A stretch of DNA of 36,711 bases from Glomus cerebriforme (taxonomy: Eukaryota; Glomeromycota; Glomeromycetes; Glomerales; Glomeraceae). A program made the position numbers and the translations under genes. The stretch's first letter is position 1. Each line of letters starts with the position of its first letter. Shown piece by piece: positions 1 through 10,576 of the stretch. The DNA is taken from the NCBI GenBank assembly GCA_003550305.1, contig QKYT01000377.1, forward strand, positions 13,309-50,019. Reading direction: 5' to 3'. The notes beneath the pieces are model-generated. The model worked only from the letters and a program-made list of their open reading frames with translations, was not told the origin of the DNA and ran no database searches.

Positions 1-420
1 ATTAATATATCAGAGAATTATATTATTGTTGTGACTATGATATAAGATTACCGCGAGAAAAAAATTTTTTTTCTAACAAATATATTTATTATAAAAAAAA
101 AGTTATCGGAAGAATAGTTTCATTTTTTGGATTTTTTTCTGGTTCCAGTTTTCTAATTTACTTTTTTTTTTTTGGAATAAAGACTAATCGATAGTTTCAT
201 AAGAGATATATTTACAAAATTTTTTTAAAAAATATCATTTCTTTGTCAATGCTTGTTAATTTTATATCAAACATTGTCGATTTTACAATATTTCACCTGA
301 ATGTCAAGATTTTGGAAAAAAAAAATAAATTTAACAACACCAATCAGAAACATCATTCAATAAAATTTTTTTTATCAATAAAGAATAAAGAACTCTATAT
401 TACACTAATAATCAAATTAT
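1..420. other. AT-rich stretch, no gene seen
   Basis: Homopolymer-rich AT sequence with no open frame of note. It lies where exon 1 and the first part of exon 2 of the decayed Gag-like/MIR fragment at 421-814 would be expected, but I could not recognise either here. Confidence 0.5.
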
Positions 421-814
421 AACGATTTATAAAAACCTTTTTATTTGGTTCATAATTCTAATGTAAAAATACTTGATGTGGACAAAAAATTTAAATCTTC
501 TACAACTCAATATGCTGAAGGTATAAATATATGTCTTTTAATTATTTATTATATATATATATTCATATAGTAATCTAAAGGTTTTTTTGCATTTATATAG
601 TATCTGCAATAGGGACTACAGAAGGAAAATCTAGAATGCAGTCGATAGCAACAAATTTCGTAAATAATAATACGATAATTAATTGCATACGACCAGAAGA
701 TATAATTACTTTAAAAACATCTAAAAATTATATTTTACAAATTCATGAACGTACATTTACTATTTATAATAAAACTCATCAAGAAGTTATCGGTCATGAT
801 GAAAGAATGATGAG
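421..814 (+). pseudogene. Decayed 3' part of a Gag-like/MIR family gene
   Basis: Two remnants of the MIR half are readable. The exon-2 remnant (about 421-520) reads FYLVHNSNVKILDV then KSSTTQYAE, matching the YLxVSxxxxKSPATE stretch of the intact genes, but an in-frame stop lies just upstream. A GT-AG intron follows at about 521-600. The exon-3 remnant (601-814) ends in YILQIHERTFTI and HQEVIGHDE, the counterpart of VLRSHxFTF and YQEVxGHKE in the intact copies. Its length (214) does not keep frame, unlike the intact copies (197-218, all 2+3n), and the final ERIGGNDE block is broken. No Gag-like exon or terminal exon was recognised. It lies on the strand opposite to the nearest intact copy. 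What is seen is homology plus a stop and a frame loss; that it is a dead copy is inference. Confidence 0.7.
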
Positions 815-3502
815 GTAATTGAGGTATGCTATTTAAAACGTATATGTTTTTAATTACTGAATCAATATTATATTTGTTTGATGAATAATTAAATTTATCC
901 GTTTCGTATAGTGAAACTGTTTTATGAAAATAAATCATCTGATCAAAAATGTTGATTTATTTTTGTGACAAATCGTCATCTCAAAAAAAAATCTTTTTTT
1001 TTTCATTATGAACGCATATTTGTGCTAGCATTTGTTTAACTAAACCAATAAATATGCATTTACTTACTACATTTAGATTTTAACATATTTTTATTCGATA
1101 ATTTTTCTTTATGACTTTGGCTAAAATTTTATCCTGGAATTACTTAGAATAATAGGACAAATTAGATTTTTTTTTTTTGAAATGAAGTTGTCATCAAACG
1201 ATTGATATCATATGATTTTAGGTTAACTAAGACCAAACTTCCCAAATTACCAAATAAGCCAACACTGAACAAAATTTAGCAAATGGTAAAAAAGCAAAAA
1301 CAACGATTTACCCTTGACAGTTCATAAGTTCTAATTGCTTCTGGATCATGACAATTTATTTACATTTTCACAAAATTCTAATCTGTGAATTGCATTGATA
1401 AGACTGATTTTTAAAATTATTTCACATACTTTGTGCCAACTGACCAACTGCCAAGCTTCATTTATTTATGAAAATCATTAAACCCGTAAAAATTTTAACT
1501 TAATTCGATTCACACTTTTGGAATTAAGATCAAGCAACTAACATACTGTATATTTATAAAAATTCAAATGTCAATCACGCGATAGAATGTTATTACATGC
1601 GATAAAAATATAGAGTATTAAGCATTTGAAGAGAATCTTAACTCTCCACTCAAAATATTATTATGAAGAGAACTATTGCATTCTACAAAGGATAAATTTA
1701 TATATATTTTAGTAATGCACACCCTCTCTAATACACGTTTATACCTTTATGGAGGGTTGACTGTATTGTTATTCTAGATTTCTTAATGCATGATTTTTGC
1801 CTTTTTATTTTCCTCACTTTGTGAGGATGTTACCTGGCTTCCAATAAACCAGACCTATTTTCATTATAATTTGCTTATAATCATGATATTTACTAGTTCC
1901 AATGGCTTAAATCTCCCATAAAGCGTGCATTCCATAAAATACCATTAATCTTATCCATATTCTATTCATAACCATTTTATTAGCTTTGTTTTTACGTCTC
2001 ATCAGAGGATGATTCCATTTGTACGAGTATCTGGGCAAATCTCTTCATAAAATTCTCTCTCTTTAACTTTAACTAAATCAACGATCTTATTGGTTGGTTG
2101 ATTTTGAAATTATTCTCGTAAAATGAGACTCCATTTCTAGGTAACGATAAGAATAAATATATTTTTTTGTTACCTCATATGTCATGTAAGGGAGTTTTTT
2201 GTCGAAGTTTCATGCATGTACAACCACGGCTTTTAAAACCTGTAAGGTCGACATGCTTTTGGAAATGTCTACTCACTAAATGAGTCTCGATGAATACTGT
2301 GTTGCAACAAATTTGGTAACTAATTTTTTGAAACTTTAGAACTTTAGGTAGAAGTCTAGGACTATATATGACTATTATTTATTGTTGGTTTTAGTAAAGA
2401 TACTGCTTAAAATATTATAATTGTTATATTAACTTATTTCAATTTCATGAAGTTATTTATGATTTATTGTAAAATATGAACTTTAAATATAAATAAATAT
2501 ATATATATTGAAAACGTTTGCGACGTAAGTTGAATATCACATTGTATTACCTTCCGTTCATTCTATTTTGAATTATAAAAATACTGTAATAGTAATTTAC
2601 GTTCTTCAATAAGGTACAAATTTGGCAATTTTTTTTTACGTATATTTTTTCTTTACCAACTTTTTATAACCATTTACTAAATAGTTTGTTTACTGAGCTA
2701 CCGATACGCGTCCATAATAAAAAGAATGCCGAAAGGTTTTCGAGTTTAATTGAAATCTTGTTTTTAAATATGAACGAACTGTAATAAATTAAGGAATCAT
2801 GACTATAAAATTCAATAACAAAAAATATATTAATTATTCATTTTCAATCAATTCAATACAGCATTATAAAATTAATTTATCATAATTATTGCTTTAAAAG
2901 TAAAATGAAAATACATACATATTCTACATTAACACTAACAGACCTCATCATTTCCATCAATATGTCTTTGTTTCATTGTCAATAGTAAAATGTTCGTCAA
3001 GTATAATTTTTAGAATTTTTTTTAAACTTGATATGCAGTTATCTGTGTTATTATTTACGGAATTAGTTGATATGAACTGCACCCTTTTAACATTAACATA
3101 TTTACTGTTATTATAATATAAAAAGAATTAAAATTATTATATGAAATTGTATAATAATTTCAGCATATTGAGTTGTATCACATCAAAGATTGCTCCATCC
3201 TAAATACACCAATAAATACTTTGCAAATCAATAATTCTATTTTTTTTTTCTAAAAAAAAAATTTATTATAATTATAATACATTATTCGTATGAGCACCCA
3301 AGGATTAAAAGTTTGGAGAGGTACCTAATTTCAATACTTATTTTATTATTGTTCACATTAAAACTTTCAACGTTTGAAAAGCGACAGATTTTGGTTAATA
3401 ATTTCAATTTATTTATTTACTTATACAATTGTTAACTATAATTAAATATAAATAATTAAATCATCATCATAAAAATTTATTTATCCAATAATTATAATTC
3501 AA
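815..3502. other. Intergenic, eroded, no convincing gene
   Basis: About 2.7 kb without a credible gene. The minus strand at about 2000-1810 can be read as an eroded frame (NKMVMNRIWIRLMVFYGMHA, one stop, then KYHDYKQIIMKIGLVYWKPG) that I do not recognise and that is closed by stops on both sides. A possible DNA-transposon end sits at about 1725-1765. The rest is AT-rich. Confidence 0.45.
1725..1765 (-). mobile_element. Possible pogo/Tc1-mariner-like terminal repeat remnant
   Basis: Read on the minus strand the segment begins TACAGTCAACCCTCC and continues with ATAAAGGTATAAACG. A TA dinucleotide followed by CAGTCAACCCTC is the form expected at the end of a pogo/Tigger-type element with a TA target site. 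No matching opposite terminus was found within about 1 kb, so this is a single-ended remnant at best. Confidence 0.25.
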
Positions 3503-4705
3503 TTATGTAGCAGGTTCAATAATTTCAATACACCACTAAATAAAAGTTAAAAAAAAAATTATTATTAATTCACAGTAAATAAATAAATAAATAATATAAT
3601 GATTAATTTATCCTACCTTATCATTTTCACCTATTCGTTCTTTATGACCAGCAACTTCTTGATATGTTTTACCACGATGAGTAAAAGTGAGTTCATGACT
3701 ACGCAATACAATTTGATTATTTTGTAAATTAATTATATCCTTATTCCTTACATAAGGAGGATTCTCAGAATTAGTACTTATGCAATTCCACCGTAAACTA
3801 CCATAATCCGAACAGAATACTATAATATAAAAAGAAATTATTTTATAGATAAGTAATCGTTTTACACATAAAAATCATTTCATACCTTTTAAATGTTCCG
3901 TTGCGGGAGATTTCTCATTTGTAGACAGACATAAATAAAAATCGGATTGTTTGAGTTTTAAACGAAATAAATCTCCATAAAAAATTGTCAAGAAATTTCC
4001 TAGTCGATCATCTCTAATGGTTTCCTCTTTATTTAGTGAAACTATCCATACAGAATTTAAATCCGGAATGGTTGGACCTGCAAAAACCTAGAATGTATAA
4101 TAATGTTAATATATTAGACAAAATAAATTGATTGCATATTTTTACTATATACAAACCAAATAATTATCATGCGTCAAATATTTTCCAGTTGCGACATGTT
4201 TTAAAATAATAAAGGAACCATCTTTAATTATTTTAGATTCTTCCATAAAACTTTCATAATAATATTTGTATAATTCTTCCATTGAGTTGATCTTGTCAAA
4301 CTTAAGATTAATAAAAACATGTTGAATAGATTCTTTTGGTAAGGAATCCAGGAATAATTTTTTTTGTTCTTCAATTTCAGTTATTTCTCCTTCATAACAA
4401 AGTTGTCGAAAATTATTCAAGAATTTTAAAGTTTCTTGTTCATTTGTACTATTGAATTGTATTTTATTTTTAACAGACATTTTAAAAAAATCATAAGAAA
4501 TATCAGATTTTAAATCATTTATAAGTTCAATAAAAGATTTTGTTTCGGGAAGAATATTAATAGAAGGGTGAATTAATAATTTACAATAATTAACAATTTC
4601 TTGTTCATTTTTAGTATTTTTATCATAAAAACTCAGTTGAATTTGTTGCACCCATTCTTCTGGATGAATTGTTCCGTCATATTTAGGATTATTTAACTGA
4701 CTCAT
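3503..4705 (-). CDS. Gag-like/MIR fusion protein, copy 1 (328 aa)
   Basis: Four exons on the minus strand: 4157-4705, 3886-4087, 3617-3819, 3503-3535; introns GT-AG, phases 0, 1, 0. The start is the ATG at 4705 (MSQLNNPKYDG), preceded by a leader also found in copies 2 and 3. Residues 1 to about 160 resemble the capsid region of Ty3/Gypsy Gag (retrotrans_gag-like): KYDGTIHPEEWVQQIQ near the start, then an all-helical, charged region. Residues about 163-328 look like a MIR beta-trefoil module: IILKHVATGKYL, then YGDLF, and finally DIINLQNNQIVLRSHELTF followed by YQEVAGHKERIG and a closing WCIEII, which is the usual LxSH...EVxGx...W end of a MIR motif. No signal peptide or membrane segment is visible, so a cytosolic place is likely. 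No protease, reverse transcriptase or zinc knuckle is present. The MIR call is firm; the Gag call rests on pattern and needs a profile search. Function unknown. Confidence 0.85.
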
Positions 4706-4764
4706 AGTGTGAACGAGAGAAAAAAATGAATTTCAGAAATAGAATGATTTGCGCTTTTTTTTGG

Positions 4765-4796
4765 ACTATATATAATAAATAGCATGCTGCGCCAGA
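4765..4796 (-). promoter_or_regulatory. Shared promoter module of copy 1
   Basis: On the minus strand, a CTGGCGCAGCA box (4785-4795) is followed about 10 bases later by a TATA box (4767-4776, ATTATATATA) and then TAGTCCAAAA, 60-70 bases before the ATG. The same order of elements occurs before copies 2 and 3. A further TCTGCGC lies just upstream of the box. The role is inferred from position and conservation. Confidence 0.6.
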
Positions 4797-5076
4797 AGAT
4801 GCGCAGATCGAGAAATGAACCAGATTAAGATGTCATTGGGAACGAAAACCTTTCCTACGTCACAAATTACTTAGAATTATACAATTATACACCGTCCTAA
4901 AAACGTTTAATAAAAATCGAATCGAATCACACTAAAATCTAAAATGAGGGAACAAATATCTGTCACAATATTTAATGATGATGATGCAGTATCAATTTAT
5001 TGAATTTAATTTCATAAATAGAAAAAATAACAAATTAACATAATAATTTCAAATGTTAATTTGTTAACTATAATAT

Positions 5077-6328
5077 TCAGTAATAACCATAATTATTTAA
5101 CTTATTTGAATCATTATCAAGTTCAATAATTTCAATACACCACTGTAAACAAAAATTAAAAAAAAAAATTGTTATTAATTCGCAGTAAATAATTAAATGA
5201 ATATAATTGATTAATTTACCCACCTCATCATTTCCACCTATTCGCTCTTTATGACCAACGACTTCTTGATATGTTTCACCAAAATGATTAAAAGTGAATT
5301 CATGACTACGCAATACAATTCGATTACTTTGTAAATTAATTATATCCTTGTTTCTTACATAAGGAGGATTTTCATAATTGGTACTCATGCAATGCCATAA
5401 TTCGCTTTCGTCCTTACAGGATACTGTAATATAAAAATAGTTTATATTAAATCAAGTAATCGTCCATGTATGAAAAATAATTTTATACCTTGTCTATGTT
5501 TCGTTGCAGGAGATTTTCCATAATTAGAAACATATAGTCTTAGATCATTTTTTTTGTTCTTTAAATCAAACAAATCTCCATAAAAAACTGTCAAGAATTT
5601 CCCTAGTTGATTATATCTAGTCGATTCCTGTTTTTCTGAAATGATCCATACAGAATTTAAATCTTTAATGGTTGAACCTGCAAAGACCTAGAATGTATAA
5701 TAATATTAATATACAGTATTAAACATAATAAATTGATTAAATATTTTTATTATATACAAACCAAATCATTATCAGACGTCAAATATTTTCCAGTTGCGAC
5801 ATGCTTTAAAGCAATATAAGAACCATTTTTAATTATTTTAAGTTCTTCTACAAAGCTTTCATAAAAATATTTGAATAATTCTTCCATTGAATTGATCTTG
5901 TCAAACTTATGACTAATAAAAGCGTGTTGAATAGATTCTTTTTGTAAGGTATTCAAAAATATTTTTTTTTGTTCTCCAAACTCAGTTATTTCTCCTTCAT
6001 AAAGAAGTTGTTGAAAATGATTCAAGAATTTTAAAGTTTCATGTTTATTTTTACTAATACTATAATTAAATTGTAATTTCCTTTTAATAGACTTTTTAAA
6101 AATATTATAAGAAATATCGGTTTTTAAATCATTTACAAGTCCAATAATAGAATTTGTTTCGGGAAGAATTTTAATAGATGGGTGTATTAACAATTTGCAA
6201 TAATTAACAAATTCTTGTTCATTTCTAATATTTTCATTATTTTTATCGTAAAATCTCAATTGAATTTGTTTAACCCATTCTTCTGGATGAATAGTTCCGT
6301 CATATTTGGGATTATCCGATCGATTCAT
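5077..6328 (-). CDS. Gag-like/MIR fusion protein, copy 2 (343 aa)
   Basis: Exons 5762-6328, 5489-5687, 5224-5423 and 5077-5142 on the minus strand, same intron phases as copy 1. The start ATG at 6328 gives MNRSDNPKYDGTIHPEEWVK. The Gag-like part (1 to about 165) carries a few insertions relative to copy 1 (NENIRNEQEF; YSISKNKHE). The MIR part runs from IALKHVATGKYL through GDLFDLKNKKNDLRLYVS to NRIVLRSHEFTF, YQEVVGHKERIG and WCIEII. The C-terminal tail is longer than in the others (about 15 residues, rich in Asn and Asp, ending NNYGYY). The stop is 372 bases downstream of the copy-1 start, so the genes are head-to-tail with separate promoters. No internal stop or frame break is seen, so the gene looks functional. 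Confidence 0.85.
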
Positions 6329-6377
6329 AACGTGAACGAGAGAAAAACGGGAAAATTTTAATGATCTGCGTTTTTTT

Positions 6378-6412
6378 TTGGACTATATATGTTATAATAA
6401 CTTGCTGCGCCA
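6378..6412 (-). promoter_or_regulatory. Shared promoter module of copy 2
   Basis: TTGGCGCAGCA (minus strand, 6403-6413) followed by ACATATATAGTCC (TATA about 6384-6390) and a poly-A run, about 56-62 bases before the ATG at 6328. It matches the module of copy 1 in order and spacing. TATCTGCGTATGA upstream matches the extra TCTGCGC site of copy 1. Confidence 0.6.
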
Positions 6413-6759
6413 AAAGATGAAATCATACGCAGATAGTGAAAATTTTTTTGTCTCTCCTCTATATAAAGATTATATTAATATATTTTACAGGCAAATAATT
6501 CTACTGTTTTTAATAATTTCGTTCGATTTAAATACATTTTTAAATCGCGTCGGACTTCGGAGTAAATCTATCGTTCTTATCCATCAAGTGCTAAAAGTGA
6601 AACGACAAAAGTAAGAACATATTGATTCTAATTTGCCTTATATAATTTATTGTCGAACTATATAAAATATAACTAATCATCATAAGAATTTAACCGAGTG
6701 AGTAAAGGAACAGACTAATTAATTTTCTCTTGCCAAATAAACTCTTCTATTTTCTTTTT

Positions 6760-7972
6760 TTATTTCTGCTGCGTAATAATTTCAATACACCACTGTAATA
6801 AAAATAACAATTTCATAATTATTCACAATAAATAAATAATTAATTATAAAATGATTGATTTTACTCTACCTCGTCATTTCCACATATTTCTTCTTTATGA
6901 CCAGCGACTTCTTGATATGTTTCATCACCTCTTGTAAAAGTGAATCCATGACTACGCAAAACAACTTGATTACTTAATAAATTAATTGTGTCTTTACTCC
7001 TAACATAAGGAGGATTTTCGGAATTGGTACTAATGCAATGCCATTTGCCAGATGTCGCACAGGATACTAAAATATAAAAGAGGTTAATTTATAAGATAAA
7101 TAATCGTCCTATACATGAAAAAATAATTTTATACCTTTTACATATTCCGTTGCAGGAGATTTCTCATTTTTTGTAGACACATGTAAATAATTTCCATTTT
7201 TATGATTAATTAAGTAAAATAAATCTCCATATAAGACTGTCGAGGAAGCTTTTGGACGATTACTTCTAATCGTTTCCTGTTTAATTTTTAAGACCCTCCA
7301 CACAGAATTTATATCTAGAATGGTTGGACCCGCAAAAACCTAGATAATAATATTAATGCATTAAACAAAATAAATTAATATAATATTCCGTTATATACAA
7401 ACCATATTATTTGTTTTACTAGATAAATATTTTCCAGTTGTGACATGTTTTAAAGCAATATGAGAACCATCATTAATTGATTTCGATTCTTCTGTAAAGC
7501 TTTCATAAAAATGATTGAATAATTCTTCTATCGAGTTGATCTTGTCAAAATTATGATTAATAAAAATATATTGAATAGATTCTTTTGGTAAGGAATCCAG
7601 GAATAATTTTTTTTGTTCTCCAATTTCAGTTATTTCTCCTTCATAAAGAAGTTGTTGGAACTGATTCAAGAATTTTAAAGTTTCATTTTCATCTGTACTA
7701 ATATTATAATTAAATTGTAATTTATTTTTAACAGAATTTTTAAAAACATCATAAGAAATATCAGATTTTAAATCATTTATGAGTCCAATAAAAGAATTTG
7801 TTTCAGGAAGAATTTTAATAGAAGGGTGAATTAATAATTTACAATAATTCACAATTTCTTGTTCATTTTTAGTGATTTTATTATGTGTATCATAAAAACT
7901 CAATTGAATTTGTTTAACCCATTCTTCTGGATGAATAGTTCCGTCATATTTAGGATTATTTAATTGACTCAT
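6760..7972 (-). CDS. Gag-like/MIR fusion protein, copy 3 (334 aa)
   Basis: Exons 7403-7972, 7135-7339, 6870-7066 and 6760-6792 on the minus strand; phases 0, 1, 0. The start ATG at 7972 gives MSQLNNPKYDGTIHPEEWVK, identical to copy 1 over the first 18 residues. The MIR half reads IALKHVTTGKYL, YGDLFYLINHKNGNYLHVST, KSPATEYVK, VVLRSHGFTF, YQEVAGHKEEIC and ends WCIEIITQQK. The short C-terminus is about as long as that of copy 1. It is divergent from glutathione synthetase, with 242 bases between the two start codons, so the two promoters share one short region. No defects seen. The identical N-terminus next to more different middle regions suggests gene conversion or recent duplication with copy 1. 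Confidence 0.85.
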
Positions 7973-8004
7973 AGCGTGAACGAAGTAAAAAAAAAGTACG
8001 TTAA

Positions 8005-8043
8005 TTTTTGGATTATATAAAATCGATAAACATGCTGCGCCAG
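8005..8043 (-). promoter_or_regulatory. Shared promoter module of copy 3
   Basis: CTGGCGCAGCA (minus strand, 8033-8043) precedes TTTTATATAATCC (TATA about 8014-8020), 42-48 bases before the ATG at 7972. The box and the TATA-TCC order match copies 1 and 2, though the TATA is closer to the start. It lies inside the divergent region shared with glutathione synthetase. Confidence 0.55.
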
Positions 8044-8214
8044 AAGTGGAAAATCATACCGGATAATAGATGATTTTGTTTAAATGAATTAGTAAGATTG
8101 ATTTGTAAGATATACCAGCAAATGTCGATCATTAACAAATCAAATAAAGTCGGGAACGCGGTTAAATGTAAAAAAATTTTTCCTCTCTCTCAATTTCATT
8201 TTAATTTATTGAAA

Positions 8215-10358
8215 ATGTCTGAAACTTTCTTCCCCGAATATCCTCCAAACATTTCTGATGAAAATTTACAAACACTAAAAAATTTGGCAATAGATTGGTC
8301 TCTTTCTCATGGTTTGGTAATACGTCCACCAACTAATCTTTCTAATAATTCTTTTGTCATGCATGCACCCGTATCTTTATTTCCTTCACCTTTTCCAAGA
8401 AAAACTTATGATGAAGCTATAGAATTACAACCTGCATTTAATCTTTTATTTCATAGATTATCTCAAGATTTTGAATTCATCACACATGCCATTAAAGAGT
8501 ACGTGCAAATTTATTTTGTTTATTAAATATTTAATCGTTTTAAAAAAATTTATATTGTTTTTTTTTAATTTTTTTTATAAATATAAGGATAACCGGAGTC
8601 GATGATTTCGTTGATAATCTTTATAAAATCTATTTAAAAGTAAAAGAAGAAGGTATTGTTCAGGTGAATTAAATTAATTATAATTTTTATTATTTTATTT
8701 TATAAAACTAATTTGATAATTCTTATAGCCAATTTCTCTGGGATTACATAGATCGGATTATCTTTTGCAAGTTCCACCAAATGCAACAGAAGCTAATATT
8801 TTACAAGTGGAATTTAATACAATTTCTTCTTCATTCTCTAGTTTATCATCTTTAACTGGAGATTTGCACAAGCAAGTATATTATAAATATGATTTTATAT
8901 AATTCTATCACGTAATCCAATTTTAATTATTCTTATTTATTTAGATATTTATTGGAGTCTACTAAGTATTTTAATTCATCTGAATTATTAAAAAAAGATT
9001 CCTTACCATTAAATGATTCGATGACAAGTTTACCTAAAGGATTGGCAAAAGCTCATGAGCTTTACGGATCTCCAAAGTAAGTTATTATATATACATTTTG
9101 TTTTGTTTTGTTTTTTTTTTACTTTTAATAATAATATTTTTATTATTTTTTTTTAGTGCCGTAGTTATGATGGTTGTTATTGATGAGGAAAGGAATGCTT
9201 TCGATCAAAGATGGATTGAATATAATTTATTAAACAAGTGAATAAGGAATTTTTTTTTTGAAACACAAGTTGATTTCAAAAGTGAAAATTAATTATCCTT
9301 TTTTTCATTTATTAGTCATACCGTGCACATTATACGCAAAACACTTGCGGAAATAAATGATCAAGGAAAGTTGGATTCCAAAACTAAAGCTTTAATAATG
9401 TAAGTCGAATTCTAAGCCTTTTTATTATTATTTTTTTTTTTTTAAAAAAAAAATAATAATTTATTTTGTATTTATTAGCGACGGTAAAGAAGTAGCGGTT
9501 ACATATTTCCGGTCGGGATATTCACCTGAACAACATCCTACAAAGAAAGTTCGTAAATTTATTGATTTGTTATCATTTTATATTATATAATATAATAATT
9601 CTTAAATTTAATTGTTTATAGGAATGGGATGCTAGATTATTGATTGAAAGATCCAAGTCAATTAAATGTCCATCTATCTCGTATCAACTTGTTGGTGCTA
9701 AAAAAGTACAACAATTATTGGCTATGCCAGGAATTGTAGAAAAGTGAGTATAAAGATTATATTATTTTTTTTTTTTTTAAAAAAAAAAAAATTAACTTAT
9801 ATATATATTATCTAGGTATGTAACTGATCCAACAGAAGCAAAGAAACTTAGAGCAAGTTTTGCAGGCTTACATCCATTGGATTCTTCACCTGAAGGTGAA
9901 GCAGCTGTAAAACTTGCTATGAAAAATCCTGAAAGTTATGTGATGAAGCCACAACGTGAAGGCGGAGGTAATTATAACAAATTTGTTAATTCATATTTTA
10001 CGAATTTGATTTAAAATTATCTTACAAAAAAACATTTATAATAGGAAATAACATATACGCAAACGATATTCCGCCCATGTTATCGAAATTATCTGTATCG
10101 GAAAGATCATCGTATATTTTGATGGATTTAATACAACCGCCTTTAATGAAAAATATTATCCTAAGACAGGGTGAATTGATTAAGGGAGAAATGATTTCCG
10201 AATTAGGAATTTATGGTATATTTATTGGAGGTGAAGGTGAGAATGAAGTTATTATGAATGAGATTGGAGGACATTTATTGAGAACAAAAGGAAGAAAAAC
10301 AAATGAAGGTGGCGTTGCTACTGGATTTGCTGTTATTGATTCTCCTTTATTAATTTAA
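8215..10358 (+). CDS. GSH2: Glutathione synthetase (485 aa)
   Basis: Ten exons: 8215-8498, 8588-8663, 8729-8871, 8945-9076, 9157-9237, 9316-9399, 9479-9548, 9622-9743, 9816-9967, 10045-10358. Joined length is 1458 bases with every junction in frame. The enzyme joins gamma-glutamylcysteine and glycine with ATP, the last step of glutathione synthesis, in the cytosol. Seen: [14 protein letters not shown] near residue 45, [47 protein letters not shown], the glycine-rich [10 protein letters not shown] loop (about 375-384) and the C-terminal [10 protein letters not shown] loop. These are hallmarks of the eukaryotic GSS family, whose usual length is about 470-500. The frame extends 39 codons upstream to 8098, but [10 protein letters not shown] fits the family start better. 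Intron 3 (8872-8944) begins GCAAGT, a GC-AG intron; using the GT three bases later would break the reading frame. Confidence 0.97.
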
Positions 10359-10576
10359 TTAGATATTTAATTAGAAGATTAGTAGAAAATTTTTTTTTTT
10401 TTCATGTTCTCATTGAATGTATTACAAATTTTTAATAATGTATTTATTATCTTGAGATTAAAAGAATTTTTAAGGATTAACATGATTATTATTTTTTTTT
10501 TCATCATAAGTTAAATAACTAATTTTAATTCTAATCTCAAAAAAGTCAATAATCACTATGAATTACTATACAAAGT

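Noticed and set aside
735..938. Minus-strand open frame of 67 codons
   Set aside because: Antisense to the MIR-family remnant; no protein-like features.
3503..7972. Live Ty3/Gypsy retrotransposon as explanation for the Gag-like genes
   Set aside because: No protease, reverse transcriptase, integrase, LTRs or primer-binding site; each gene has three conserved introns and ends in a MIR module.
8098..8214. Upstream in-frame extension of glutathione synthetase
   Set aside because: The extra 39 residues do not resemble the family; [10 protein letters not shown] is the better start. A targeting peptide is not excluded but not supported.
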